From Pedobacter sp. Leaf176 (GTDB taxonomy: Bacteria; Bacteroidota; Bacteroidia; Sphingobacteriales; Sphingobacteriaceae), in assembly GCF_001424305.1 (NCBI RefSeq), contig NZ_LMPD01000001.1:62001-126000 (forward strand): a stretch of 64,000 nt of DNA, given 5' to 3'. Under the pieces are notes generated by a model. It was not told the DNA's origin. It saw nothing but the letters and a program-made list of their open reading frames with translations, and made no database searches. The stretch's first letter is position 1. Each line of letters starts with the position of its first letter. The position numbers were made by a program, and so were the translations under genes. Below are positions 23,479 to 34,500 of this stretch, piece after piece.

Positions 23479-24933
23479 TTACTGATTCTGGTCAGCAACA
23501 GTTAAAGCTTTGTTAGAATCAAATTCTGCTTGAGGTATTTTTAATGTTAAACGATTAGAGTTTGCCGGAAAACTAAGTTGAGCACTAACGACGTGACCAT
23601 TACTTCTTGAAAAAGGTAAGTTACACCTCTTGATATCTAAGAAACCAATACCGATTTCGCCAAACAACTCTTTTCTTCTTTCTAATAGTATTTCATTAAT
23701 TAAAGCGGTTCCGGTATTACCCGATGCAACAGCTGATGCGTCTCTATTTTTTTGAACGGCAAATAAAACGCTTCCTGCTGTTGGATCATTTAATCTTGCT
23801 TTTGCTTCAGCCTCAATTAAATACATCTCAGGGCTACGCATCATCACTAAGAAATCAGTAAAGTTTGTTGTTGTACCAAATTTTGTTGTTTTATATTTCT
23901 TAATTCCCACATAAGTAGCACCGGCAGGTGTAACAAACTTCGATGTTCTCACGTCAGTTGCTGAAAATTGAGCTACAAAATTCGGGTCTACGAAAAAGTT
24001 AAAATAACCAGTCCCAGATGTTCCCCAGAACGCTGATGGCGTGCCATAATAAGTTGTTTGATCCGCCGCTTGAGGAAAACCCCACATCACTTCTTTTTTT
24101 GCTGAAAAATCAGAGGTCATTGTTGTCGAAAGTTCTGAAACAGTTAATGGGTAAGATGCTCTTGCAACTTGTGCAGCAGCAATAGCTTTTGTAAGATAGG
24201 AGTTATCAACCATACCCATTTCTAAATAAACCCGGGCTAACAAGCCATTAACGACATCTTTATTAATAACATCTTTAATTCCCCTCGACGTACCAGAATT
24301 TGCAGCCGCATACTCAAGGTCGCTCAGTATTAATTTATAAACCTCGCCTATTTTTGATCTTGGATTCCCTGTTGTAGCAGCCGTAGTAGGCGTAGTATAT
24401 ATTGGTAAACCGGGCCCATTTGGGTTCTCGCTGTAAGAATGAGCAAACTCTCTCACCAATTCAAAATAGCACCAAGCTCTGAAAGCCCTCGCTTCTGATA
24501 AGAATTGAGCTTTAGCTGTTGCGGATAAATTTCCTTTTTCTACGCCATCAATTACTACGTTTGAAGCATTGATAAAATCGTAGAAGAAATTCCAGGTAAA
24601 AGAAACTCTTCTGAATGTAGGTTCACGGTTATCTTGCAAATAATCGAAATTATACCAGTTTCCGTCAGGCAAACCCACATCCAATCCCTTTGCTTCCCGA
24701 GCAAGATTGACTGATGCGATGCCCCATACATCTGTAGATGAGCCATATTGAGTTCTTAAAACCCTGTACATTCCCGATAAGTTTGCTCTAACGCCCGCCT
24801 CGGTAGCGAACACGTCAACCGCGGAAACTGCTGTGGCTGGTTTAGGCTCTTCCAAAAAGGATTTTTTACATCCTGAAAATAGAACACTTGATGCAAATGC
24901 AACGAAAAGTGTGCCTTTTACTATATTTTTCAT
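23479..24933 (-). CDS. SusD/RagB-family outer-membrane lipoprotein (block 2)
   Basis: Surface nutrient-binding lipoprotein partner of the SusC protein encoded just upstream. Lipoprotein signal with lipobox FSGC at residues 19-22, followed by KKSFLEEPKPATAVSAVDVFATEAGVRANL, the helix FLSEARAFRAWCYFELVREFAHSY and the C-terminal ILLERRKELFGEIGIGFLDIKR typical of RagB/SusD. 484 residues, complete. It starts 25 bases after the SusC stop and is followed by a strong terminator. Confidence 0.92.
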   Translation of the reverse strand: MKNIVKGTLFVAFASSVLFSGCKKSFLEEPKPATAVSAVDVFATEAGVRANLSGMYRVLRTQYGSSTDVWGIASVNLAREAKGLDVGLPDGNWYNFDYLQDNREPTFRRVSFTWNFFYDFINASNVVIDGVEKGNLSATAKAQFLSEARAFRAWCYFELVREFAHSYSENPNGPGLPIYTTPTTAATTGNPRSKIGEVYKLILSDLEYAAANSGTSRGIKDVINKDVVNGLLARVYLEMGMVDNSYLTKAIAAAQVARASYPLTVSELSTTMTSDFSAKKEVMWGFPQAADQTTYYGTPSAFWGTSGTGYFNFFVDPNFVAQFSATDVRTSKFVTPAGATYVGIKKYKTTKFGTTTNFTDFLVMMRSPEMYLIEAEAKARLNDPTAGSVLFAVQKNRDASAVASGNTGTALINEILLERRKELFGEIGIGFLDIKRCNLPFSRSNGHVVSAQLSFPANSNRLTLKIPQAEFDSNKALTVADQNQ

Positions 24934-24958
24934 AATAATATTTTATTTCTAATTAATA

Positions 24959-27900
24959 CTAAAATCCAACATTTAAACCAAAGGTAAATGTCTTAAATGT
25001 AGCTGAACTTTGTGAAGTTACTCCGTCAATGGAAGTTTCAGGGTCCGCACCTTTTTTCAATTTAGATAATGTCCAGAAATTATCTCCCTGCACGTAGAAT
25101 CTCATTGATTTAACAACATTCTTTGTTTTCGAAATTACGGATTGAGGTAATGTATAACCAAAAGTGACGTTTCTCAATCGTAAATAATCACCATCAAACA
25201 AGTGACGTGTTGACGCGTTACCGTAGTCGCTATTTCCAAATTTCAATGCGGGAACGTCAGTAACCTGACCTGGGGTTGTCCATCTGTCAAGGATGTCGGT
25301 ACTTAAAGCGCCACCTAAACTCGAAAATCCGTGCATCAATGAAATATAGTCACTATCTAAAATTTTGCCTCCAAGGGAGAAATTAAATAATGCAGATAAA
25401 TCAAATCCTTTGTACTCAAATGTATTGGTTAAACCACCAGTTAATTTTGGCAAAGCAGAGCCTTGAAGTGATCGTCTTGCTGTAGCAATCGCGTTAACAA
25501 TAATCGTACCTCCTGGATTGTTCGGATCATCTGCATACCATTGTGGTTTTCCATTGTCAGGATTCACACCAGCCCATTCGTAGGTATAAAAATCATATAA
25601 TGGAACACCCACTTCCAGGCGTTTAGTCCCGGAGATGATAAAATTCTGTGGTAAAGCTGTGATTCTGTTTTTTAAAGTTGCAAAATTTAAATTGGTTGAC
25701 CATTTAAATGCGCCAGTTAAGTTTTTCGAATCGATAGTGAATTCAAAACCTTGATTTTTAATTTTACCAACATTATCATCAATAGCAGTAAAGCCACTTG
25801 AGTTAGGTAGAGGTCTTGAAAATAATAAATCAAATGTGTTTTTGTTGTAATACTCAATTGACGCAGAAATTCTGTTTTTTAAAACTGCGAAATCTAAACC
25901 TACGTTAAATGTGCCTTGTTTTTCCCATGTCACATCAGGATTTCCAAGCGTCGTTAAGTAAACACCAGGATTCGACAAATCAGGATATAATGTTGAGTAT
26001 GAACTGATATAAGGGAAAGAACTTGTTAATCCCTCATTGCCTATCTCTCCATAAGATGCGCGAAGTTTTAAGTAATCAAACACTTTTTGATTAGCCATAA
26101 AGCTTTCGTTTGAAATAACATACGACCCACCAACCGAATAGAAAGTACCCCAACGTTTATCAGAAGCAAAACGTGTAGAACCATCTCTTCTGATCGAACC
26201 TTCTAAATAGTATTTGCTATCATAGTTGTAGGTTGCACGAGCAAAATAACTCTCGATTCTTCTGCGGACAGTTCCGGATGCAGCGGTTTCTTTAGTTGAT
26301 CCTGGAGATACTTCATAAAGCCCAGGAGCCGGAAAGCCAGTCGTACCGGCAGATAATGTTTCGCTCTTATAATCGTAGGCTTCTGTACTCGCAATCGCGC
26401 CTAATCTATGTTTACCGAAACTTTTATCAAAACTTAACATGTTGTTCCAAGTCCAGTCGGTCAGTAAGTTTCGTCCTCTTGTAACACGCCCGCCAACAGG
26501 AGCAGCATCACCTAATAAAGGATTTACATATACCAGGGTTGATCCAACATTCCGATTAATACCAACATTTGATTTAAACCTTAAATAATCTGTAAAGGCA
26601 ACTTCAGTATATGCATTTAATGAAGATTGAATGCCTTCAGAAGTATTTCTATCTAATTGCTGAAGCGCAATTGCGTTTGTGTTAGCAGCTGCAGGACGGC
26701 CGCTATTTATGGCCTGGCCGGCAACCGAGCCGCCAAAATCATAAATTGGAGCACCAGTCGCATCCAATACTAAACCTCCGTTAGTATCCCTTCTATATAA
26801 TGGATAAATAGATGACACAATACGGGCAAATTGAACTGCATTACTGAAAGCACTTCCTGATTGCGACGGATTATTATTCTTCGTAGCGGCAAGAGACGAG
26901 TTTAAACCGACTTTTAACCACGACCTTAGGTTTGCATCACCATTAAAACGAGTTGTTAAACGATTGTAGTTTGAATTTTTTACCGCTCCATCCTGATCTA
27001 AATAATCGGTCGATAAGAAATATCTGAATTTATCAGATCCACCTTGAATATTCAAACCGACATTCTTACGTCTAATCGCGGAATTACTTCCTTCTTTTGC
27101 CCAGTCTGTATCCCATAATAATGAAGCACCCGGAACTAAGTTACCGTTGGCGTCAATCGGATTCGCAACATTGTATGGGTTGTATTTTAATCCATAAGTG
27201 TTTGCTGAGCCTGTGATCAAGTTTGTCGAGGCATATTGACCAGGGTTGGCAATACCTAGACCTGTGGCATAATTTTTTTGCGCTTCCCAAGCAAGTTTCA
27301 TATAGTCTTCTGATGAAACATATTTATACTCATCGACAGCTCTAGACGATACACCATAATTGGCGTAAGCGTTAATAGCCGCTTCACCATTTTTACCACG
27401 TTTCGTAGTGATTAAGATTACACCATTTGCAGCTCTGGAGCCATATAACGAAGTTGCAGCGGCATCTTTTAAAACCGTCATGCTTTCAACATCGTTTGGG
27501 CCGATACTGTTTATGCTTCCTGAGTAAGCAAGTCCATCCAATACAATTAATGGTTCAGCACTGGCATTTACAGAGGCCACACCACGAATACGAATGGTAG
27601 GATTTGTTCCAGGCTGACCGGAACCATTGATTACCAATACGCCCGTAGCCAAACCTTGTAAACCCTGAGTTACTGATGTTACTTGCTGTTTTTGTAATTG
27701 CGATGCACTAACGGTAGTTAATGAACCTACAACATCTTGTTTGCGCTGAGTACCGTAAGCTACCTGAACAATGTTTACATCTTGCAATGTATTTTCTTCC
27801 GGTGTTAATGAAACATTTAAAATACCAGAAGCGGGTATGTTTAAAGTTGCCGAAACGTAAGCTAAATAAGAAAATTGTAAAGAATTAGTTGAATTTGTTA

Positions 27901-28090
27901 CCTTAATTGAATACTTACCGTTACCATCAGTTTGAGCACCGCCTGCTCCGCCAACGGCTTTAATGGTCACTCCCGGGATAGGTAAACCGTCTTCTTTAGA
28001 GGTAACTGTACCAGTAACTGTTCGTTCCTGAGCTATTGCAGAAAAAGCAATAAACATCATGACGAACAAACTTTGTAAAAGTTTTTTCAT
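24959..28090 (-). CDS. SusC/RagA-family TonB-linked outer-membrane transporter (block 2)
   Basis: Same architecture as the other SusC proteins in the window: signal peptide ending AIAQ, CarboxypepD_reg-like domain, plug with VAYGTQRKQDVVGSLTTV and NDVESMTVLKDAAATSLYGS, and barrel ending FKTFTFGLNVGF. 1043 residues. The region before the plug (LQDVNIVQVAYGTQ) departs from the usual VVVGYGT wording of the family. It forms an operon with the SusD gene at 23479-24933. The ligand is unknown. Confidence 0.94.
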   Translation of the reverse strand: MKKLLQSLFVMMFIAFSAIAQERTVTGTVTSKEDGLPIPGVTIKAVGGAGGAQTDGNGKYSIKVTNSTNSLQFSYLAYVSATLNIPASGILNVSLTPEENTLQDVNIVQVAYGTQRKQDVVGSLTTVSASQLQKQQVTSVTQGLQGLATGVLVINGSGQPGTNPTIRIRGVASVNASAEPLIVLDGLAYSGSINSIGPNDVESMTVLKDAAATSLYGSRAANGVILITTKRGKNGEAAINAYANYGVSSRAVDEYKYVSSEDYMKLAWEAQKNYATGLGIANPGQYASTNLITGSANTYGLKYNPYNVANPIDANGNLVPGASLLWDTDWAKEGSNSAIRRKNVGLNIQGGSDKFRYFLSTDYLDQDGAVKNSNYNRLTTRFNGDANLRSWLKVGLNSSLAATKNNNPSQSGSAFSNAVQFARIVSSIYPLYRRDTNGGLVLDATGAPIYDFGGSVAGQAINSGRPAAANTNAIALQQLDRNTSEGIQSSLNAYTEVAFTDYLRFKSNVGINRNVGSTLVYVNPLLGDAAPVGGRVTRGRNLLTDWTWNNMLSFDKSFGKHRLGAIASTEAYDYKSETLSAGTTGFPAPGLYEVSPGSTKETAASGTVRRRIESYFARATYNYDSKYYLEGSIRRDGSTRFASDKRWGTFYSVGGSYVISNESFMANQKVFDYLKLRASYGEIGNEGLTSSFPYISSYSTLYPDLSNPGVYLTTLGNPDVTWEKQGTFNVGLDFAVLKNRISASIEYYNKNTFDLLFSRPLPNSSGFTAIDDNVGKIKNQGFEFTIDSKNLTGAFKWSTNLNFATLKNRITALPQNFIISGTKRLEVGVPLYDFYTYEWAGVNPDNGKPQWYADDPNNPGGTIIVNAIATARRSLQGSALPKLTGGLTNTFEYKGFDLSALFNFSLGGKILDSDYISLMHGFSSLGGALSTDILDRWTTPGQVTDVPALKFGNSDYGNASTRHLFDGDYLRLRNVTFGYTLPQSVISKTKNVVKSMRFYVQGDNFWTLSKLKKGADPETSIDGVTSQSSATFKTFTFGLNVGF
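28064..28090 (-). repeat. Conserved 27-base start of susC, copy 2
   Basis: Identical to the copies at 23113-23139 and 34739-34765, including the start-proximal dyad. Confidence 0.8.
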
Positions 28091-28233
28091 GAAATTTAAG
28101 TTAATTAATAATTAGTTTTAAAAACCTTAAATATAGATCTGAAAAAAATAATTAACATTAATTAACTAAAAGAAAATTTATTTATGACAAAGCGGAGACA
28201 AACAATTTAGAGGTTTGCCGTCATCATATCCGT

Positions 28234-28899
28234 CTAAAGGGTGTCGTAATAGCTAAGAAACTTTATAACGCCTTCATTGGTTTTCAAATCTATCTTATTC
28301 TCTTTTATGAACTTAGTTAGTTCATCTCCCTTTCCCAAGACTGTAATAAAAGACTTTTCATTATTTTTTACTTTAACCGGAGCACTATCATTTATAACTA
28401 AATAATAATTTGTCATGTCGGTCACTTTCTTGGTGACAGTTGCAGAATTATAGCCCTTGCTTTCGATAATTGTTTTCGAAAGCTTCTTCAGATATTTAAC
28501 TTTCCCGTCGTAAATTACATTATAAAATGTTTTAATGCTCATGCCGTCAACAGGTTTGAAGCCGTTTCTGTAAACTTCCTTCGTATTCGACAAAATGAAT
28601 TCGGTAGGCATATCTTTAAATGTATATTCCTGGTCATTTTCACCTTTAGTAACTAAAACATCCTCCAATAAGTCATATTTCACGTTTTCTTTAAGTGGAT
28701 TTATTCCCATTGAAAACTTAACTGTAGCGGCTTCCCACTCAGGAAATAAATATGGAGAACCCTGGAGATCGCCCCTTGACTCTTTTGTTGCTATGAGATT
28801 TTTATAAGTATTTACAGTTGTAATTTGTGCATAAGAAGTTATACTGAAAAACAACAATACACAGAAAAAAATTTGATTAAAATATTTAGAGGCTTTCAT
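28234..28899 (-). CDS. Secreted protein of unknown function, paralogue of 17546-18187
   Basis: Signal peptide at about 1-24 (TSYAQ), then 197 residues sharing ordered landmarks with the 17546-18187 protein: GSPYLFPEWEAATVKF, VKYDLLEDVLVTKGENDQEYTF, GKVKYLKKLSKTIIESKGYNSATV and a matching C-terminal segment ending KSFITVLGKGDEL. No known family is recognised. It lies between a terminator and the block 2 susC gene, so it may have its own promoter. Confidence 0.7.
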   Translation of the reverse strand: MKASKYFNQIFFCVLLFFSITSYAQITTVNTYKNLIATKESRGDLQGSPYLFPEWEAATVKFSMGINPLKENVKYDLLEDVLVTKGENDQEYTFKDMPTEFILSNTKEVYRNGFKPVDGMSIKTFYNVIYDGKVKYLKKLSKTIIESKGYNSATVTKKVTDMTNYYLVINDSAPVKVKNNEKSFITVLGKGDELTKFIKENKIDLKTNEGVIKFLSYYDTL

Positions 28900-28944
28900 A
28901 GTTTAATTTTAAGATAGAACATAAATATAAAGGAAATATTATTC

Positions 28945-28978
28945 AAAAAAAAGAGGCCTCCAATTTTGGAAGCCTCTT
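28945..28978 (-). terminator. Terminator of the block 1 operon
   Basis: AAGAGGCCTCC and GGAAGCCTCTT pair at 10 of 11 positions around AATTTT, followed on the minus strand by a T run. It lies 14 bases past the lipoprotein stop. Confidence 0.87.
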
Positions 28979-28992
28979 AGTAATAAATCGTA

Positions 28993-30006
28993 TTATCTAG
29001 AACCTAAATATTTCCAGGTTTCATCCCATGTTGTTCTAACATTAGGAGCAGCAGTTACGACACTTGGCTGCAGCATATTGTACTTAACTGTGATCGTTCC
29101 ATTGTTATAAGTATTAACGCCTGTTGGGTCTAAACGACCTGCACGTGTATTACTTGCAGGCTGTCCATAATAATTTGTTACCGCAATAATTTTATCAGTG
29201 GCAGGATCAAATTCAAATACTGCAGAGAATGAACCGTATTGAGAAAATGAGCCAGCGCTTGATATTACTGCGTAAAAACCGCCATAAACGTAGTTGTCGT
29301 AAACCGCACATTTTGTAGCAGAAATAGTTCTTAGCTCATATTGCATTGGCGCATCGGTACCCAAAGCATTGTTAACATGTGACAAAGTCGCATTAGTTAC
29401 ATCCACCATTGTCCCAGTAACCGCATAAATTCCATCATATTTGTTTTTAATGCTAATCAATACGATTATGGATTTTTGAGTCGTAGCAGTTAAAGATGCA
29501 TTGCCTGTACTTGTTACATTATAAGCGACAGCATATTTTTTTGATAAGTCATATTTGCTACCATCTAACAAAATTTTTAGTTCTTTAGCGAACTCACCAG
29601 GTGCGAAATTGAATGTATAGCCAGATGCCGTTTTAACTATGCTTGAATTAGATACTAAAGTATAAATAGATTCTGGAAGGAGAACATAGTCCTCACTATT
29701 GTCAGTATTATACTTAGTGATTACATCCGGTGCAGATGTTAGCTGAACTGTAGTTGCAGTTGCTTGTTCATCGCTGTTACTGGCGTCTTTTCTAATTGTA
29801 AACAAATTAACATTCCTTACATCAGTAAAAGGAGAAAAGTAAAGCGCATTTACAGGCCCCTCTGCAACTTTTATGAAAGTTTTACCAGCAGTTAAAGTTG
29901 CCTGAGGATCATCACCAGATACAAAATCATCTTTTCTACATGAAGTAAATAGAACCGACGTTAATACAATCCCTAAGGAAAGGTATTTTAAAAATCTTTG
30001 TTTCAT
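28993..30006 (-). CDS. DUF1735-type surface lipoprotein (block 1)
   Basis: Lipoprotein signal with lipobox FTSC near residue 23. The first half resembles the DUF1735/BT_3987-like N-terminal domain found in glycan-binding surface proteins beside SusC/SusD. The second half (about 185-337; KNKYDGIYAVTGTMVDV and the FDPATDKIIAVTNYYGQP segment) looks like a small beta-barrel or lipocalin-like domain. It probably helps capture the same ligand. Third gene of the operon, 36 bases after SusD. Confidence 0.75.
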   Translation of the reverse strand: MKQRFLKYLSLGIVLTSVLFTSCRKDDFVSGDDPQATLTAGKTFIKVAEGPVNALYFSPFTDVRNVNLFTIRKDASNSDEQATATTVQLTSAPDVITKYNTDNSEDYVLLPESIYTLVSNSSIVKTASGYTFNFAPGEFAKELKILLDGSKYDLSKKYAVAYNVTSTGNASLTATTQKSIIVLISIKNKYDGIYAVTGTMVDVTNATLSHVNNALGTDAPMQYELRTISATKCAVYDNYVYGGFYAVISSAGSFSQYGSFSAVFEFDPATDKIIAVTNYYGQPASNTRAGRLDPTGVNTYNNGTITVKYNMLQPSVVTAAPNVRTTWDETWKYLGSR

Positions 30007-30042
30007 AATTTTATTTTTTAAAATTAATTTTTTCCTTAAATA

Positions 30043-31482
30043 CTATAAATCCCACCAAACCCTGGCGTCTTGTGTATTACCACCCGTTAACCTTGCAATA
30101 GCAGCAGTTACACTTGCTAAATTGGAGGTAAGTTCAGATGATGGATAAGAATATCTGCGTGGAATTAATTTACTTGAGTTTGTTGCTGCTGCTGCAGGAA
30201 CTAATGCAGGGAAACCAGTTCTACGATAAACGTTCCATGATCTTAAACCATTTGGATAACTTGCAACATATTCCTGAGTGGCAATATTTTTCAGGTTAGC
30301 AGCTGATCCTGCGGCTCCGATTGCAACATTAGATCCGGCTAAATATGAAGCAGACGGCGCACCAACACCCCATTGTTCGTGTGATAGCGCAATGCCACTA
30401 GTGTAAACAGTAGCTAAAGGTTCTGTGGTCCAACTCATGTTGGCAGCTTCAGCACGAGCCAAAGCAACTTCAGCCGCAGATAAAATAACAAAAGGACTTG
30501 TTTCTAAACGCAAATCGCCCCTTAAAACACGAGCCCAAGATGGATTTGCATCTGTAAAGCCTGTAGCTGCTGCTCTTGTAACGCCGTATGGAACGCCCAA
30601 GCTTGAAGAAGCCGTGTTACCTGGCACTTCAGAAGCGCCACCATAGGCTGCCTGTCTTGCATCACCACCTAATGTAGTCGTCATAAGATCAGTCATTGTT
30701 TTGCTTTCTGCTAAATCTTTACGACCGTTATATTCGTTCCAAACCGGGTTTTTATAGTTTACATTGTAAACAATTTTAGCATTTTGCGCATTTGTAGCGA
30801 TGTATCCGTTAGCATCAGCCAACGCCGCTTTAAATTGTGTTGCAGCATAATCAGTTGCACCAGGGTATCTTTTCGATAACTGAAGTGCCATCATCATTCT
30901 TAATGAATTTGCAAATCTTTTCCATGAAGCCACATCGCCATTAAACATAATATCTCCAGAGATGCCCGAATTATCGAAAGCAGCTACGGCTGAAGTCAAT
31001 GTCGAAATCATTCCCTTATAAATCGATTCCTGGGTATCATATGCCGGGGCATTGAACTCGATGCCCTTTAAAGCCTGGCTATAAGGAATATCTCCGAAAC
31101 GATCTGTTATTGTCCAGAAAATATACTGCTGAACAATCTTAGATACCTGGTTCATATTGTTGCTGGTATTCTGAAGCTGTATGTTCTGTAAATCATACAA
31201 TGCACCGCTATAGTAACCTGTAAAGGGTCTGTTAGTTGTTACGGTGTAAAGTGAAGCATCAGGATATTGTGTTTCAGAAAAATACTGACCGTAAAATCCA
31301 GCATTAGTGTCATAAGCATAACTTGCCAAGCCCACCAACGAGTTTGTAAGTAAGGCTGATGTGTTTGCCTGAGTTGTTGTATTTGGGTCAACATTGGTTG
31401 CACCGAAATTTTCAAGCTTTTTACATCCGGCTGCTGTTACTAATAACAAGCCCGTGAATGCATATATAAATATCTTTTTCAT
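30043..31482 (-). CDS. SusD-like outer-membrane lipoprotein (SusD_2 type, block 1)
   Basis: Lipobox TAAGC near residue 19, then a sequence of the SusD-like type 2 family: NVDPNTTTQANTSALLTNSL, YFSETQYPDAS, and FWTITDRFGDIPYSQALKG, which is diagnostic. The C-terminus reads RIPRRYSYPSSE-like (KLIPRRYSYPSSELTSN) and ends DARVWWDL. 479 residues, complete. Partner of the SusC at 31514-34765, 31 bases upstream. These proteins bind oligosaccharide or other ligand on the surface. Confidence 0.9.
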   Translation of the reverse strand: MKKIFIYAFTGLLLVTAAGCKKLENFGATNVDPNTTTQANTSALLTNSLVGLASYAYDTNAGFYGQYFSETQYPDASLYTVTTNRPFTGYYSGALYDLQNIQLQNTSNNMNQVSKIVQQYIFWTITDRFGDIPYSQALKGIEFNAPAYDTQESIYKGMISTLTSAVAAFDNSGISGDIMFNGDVASWKRFANSLRMMMALQLSKRYPGATDYAATQFKAALADANGYIATNAQNAKIVYNVNYKNPVWNEYNGRKDLAESKTMTDLMTTTLGGDARQAAYGGASEVPGNTASSSLGVPYGVTRAAATGFTDANPSWARVLRGDLRLETSPFVILSAAEVALARAEAANMSWTTEPLATVYTSGIALSHEQWGVGAPSASYLAGSNVAIGAAGSAANLKNIATQEYVASYPNGLRSWNVYRRTGFPALVPAAAATNSSKLIPRRYSYPSSELTSNLASVTAAIARLTGGNTQDARVWWDL

Positions 31483-31513
31483 ATCTTTTCTTTAAAAATT
31501 AATCGCCCTCTAA

Positions 31514-34500
31514 TTAAAAGCCTATTCTCAAGTTAAATCCTAATCCCCTTGTACCTGGCAATTGAGAAGTTTCTCCGCTTGTTGCAGATACTTCAGAAGG
31601 ATCGAAATCTTTTGTTTTCGCATAAATTAATACAGGATTTCTTGCAACGATAGAGAATGTTGCATTCTGAACAAACTTAGCAATACCTAATTTTTTAACC
31701 GGAATGCGATAGCCTATGGAAACTTCACGTAATTTGATGAAAGTTAAATCATAAATGTAATCATCGAAAGTTTTAGCATTATATAATCCCTGATAATAGT
31801 CTTGAGCTTCTAAGTAATATGTTTTTGGCTGACCAGTTGTTGCGTCAACACCATCCACACGTACACCACCGCCATCTGCTACTTTATCGCGAACTGGATT
31901 TCCTTTATCGTTAACTCCTGCAGTACGAGCGGTTACACCACTATATGAACCCCACATGTTTGATAGTGAAACGAATTTACCACCGAATTGGTAATCTATA
32001 TTTGCCGCTACATCAAACATGTTGAAAATTGTAAAAGCATTTTGAATACCACCTGTGTGTTTCGGTAAAACGCTACCAAAATAAACGTTTGGATCATTAA
32101 CGAAGTGTCCATTGGCATCTAACAATGGAACACCTTCAGCATTGCGTTTTTTACCGTTACCCCAAATCTGACCCCACTCATAACCTGCATCGTGAACCAT
32201 AAATGGCATTGTTGAACCCCAAACACCTTCTACGGATGCTCTTGTTACGCCGTATTTCTCACTCACCTCAACCACCTTGTTGCTGATTAAGTTTGCATAA
32301 GTTGCAGAAATATTCCAGCTGAAGTTCGGACGGTTAACCGGAATACCTGACACCTGGAATTCTAATCCATGACTGGTAATCTTACCAACGTTAGTTAAGA
32401 TTGAACTGAAACCACTGGCTCCGTTAACAGTAACCGATCTTGGGTAGTTTGTTTCTGTTTTGTCCCAATAAGTACTGGATACACTTAATCTTCTATTAAA
32501 GAATTTTAAATCTAAACCAAACTCAGAACTTTTTGCAACAGCTCCTCTGATATCTGGATCAACTAATGCATCTGGCGTGTTTTGCAATAAATTCCCATTG
32601 AATTTTAATGAGTTAACACCATAAGCTGAACCTGGGAAACGATATGCTCCGAATGAATCATTGGTTGTTCCTAAAGCCTGAGGAATCTCACCATATGAAC
32701 CTCTGATTTTTGCTTCAGATAACCATCCAAAATCTTCTTTAGGTAACAATTCAGAGAATATGAATGAACCACCAACTGATTTCGATAATACACCACTGTG
32801 ATCTGATGGTAAAGTTGAAAACCAGTCATTTCTAACCGAAGCATCGATATAGGCTAATCTTTTGTAACCAAAAGTTGCGCGGGCTAATAATGCTCTGTAT
32901 TTTTCTACTTGCCTGTAATTTCCAATACTTGGTGCATCTACAGAGTTACTAACAGTGAACAAGTTAGGGATGGATAAACCATTTACTGTTCCAGCATTGT
33001 TGTAATTAGATTCACCTTTAAAAATATCTGTACCAGCGGTTACATCTAGAGAGAAATCTTTAATTTGTTTGGTATAGTGACCTAAAACTTCATAGTTTTC
33101 TCTGTTTGAATACGTATTTTGACTATAGTAAGATGCCTTTAGGCCAGTTTGATTGGCACTTGTTTCTAATTCAGTTCTAACTCTGTTTTCAGTGAAAGTT
33201 GTATTCTGTTGTTTACGATAAGTTGCCGTGAAACTCAAATCGCTGTTCACTTTGTAAATGAATGATAAATTTCCGTATAAGCGATCTCTTTGGTTTAACT
33301 GTTTGGTTAAATCACCGAAAACATAAGGATTGTACCAATAGTTACCACCATAGAAAGCTTTAGGGTTAGCCGGGTCATAACCCGTAGGGTCAGAGTGATT
33401 CCAGCTTGCATAAATTGTTTCACCCGGTAATCCTTGTACTGTTAAACCTCTCAATTCTTTCATGATATTCATGTCCAAATCGCGGTGGAACCACTGAGAG
33501 AATGAACCAGTTGCTAAATTACTGTAAGCATCATCAATTGCTCCGTTTAATACTGTTTTAACATAATTTATGTTTGCAGCAACTGTGAAGTGCTTGTTAA
33601 GATCGTAAGAAGAGTTAAAGTTGAATGTATTTTTAACTAAACTCGTACTTGGAAGTAGTCCGGTCGTATTTTGATTTCCGTAAGTCATTTTCAAGTTATA
33701 TTTCTCACCTGAACCACTATACGAGATAGAGTTGTTAAAAGTTACTCCAGTATTGTAAAAATCTTTAGCATTATCCGGATTTGGAGTTAAGCTTGCGGTT
33801 TTATTTGAATACTGTGTACCTGGATACCATGCATACCAAGGAATGTATTCCTGACCAACCATTTTAGGACCCCAACTTGAGTCATCACTATAGTTTGGAT
33901 AGTATTTACCGTCCAAAGCCTTCCATTCAGCTGGATCAGTCGCTTTCCAGGTATATTTGATTAAATCCTGAGAGTTACCACCAGCGTAAGTGTTCTGGTA
34001 GTTAGGAAGAATGTAAGCATTCTCAAATAAACCACCTAAGTTCAAGGTAATACCTGAACCAGTAGTCGATTTTCCTTTCTTAGTTGTGATCAAAATTGCT
34101 CCTGAAGCAGCCTGAGAACCTAAAATCGCAGCTGCCGCCGGACCTTGTAAAACGGAGATATCTTCGATATCGTCAAGATTCACATCATCAGCATTTGGAA
34201 GAATAGTTCCATCTACAACATAAAGTGCGCCGCTACCAGTTCCAAATCCACTTGCACCTCTTAACCTAACGGCTGTATTTCTACCTAATGCCGCCGCAGA
34301 CTGACTTCTAACCTGAACACCGGCTACTTTACCCGCTAAAGCGTTATTTAAGTTTGTTGCACGTACTGTGTTAAGTTTGTCGCCAGAAATGGTCTGAGTG
34401 TTTGTTACCTGAGAACGCTCAGTTGTTTTTATACCATAAGCACCTGTTACCACAACTTCAGTTAATTGGTTAGCATCGGTTTCCAATGATGCGTTAACTA

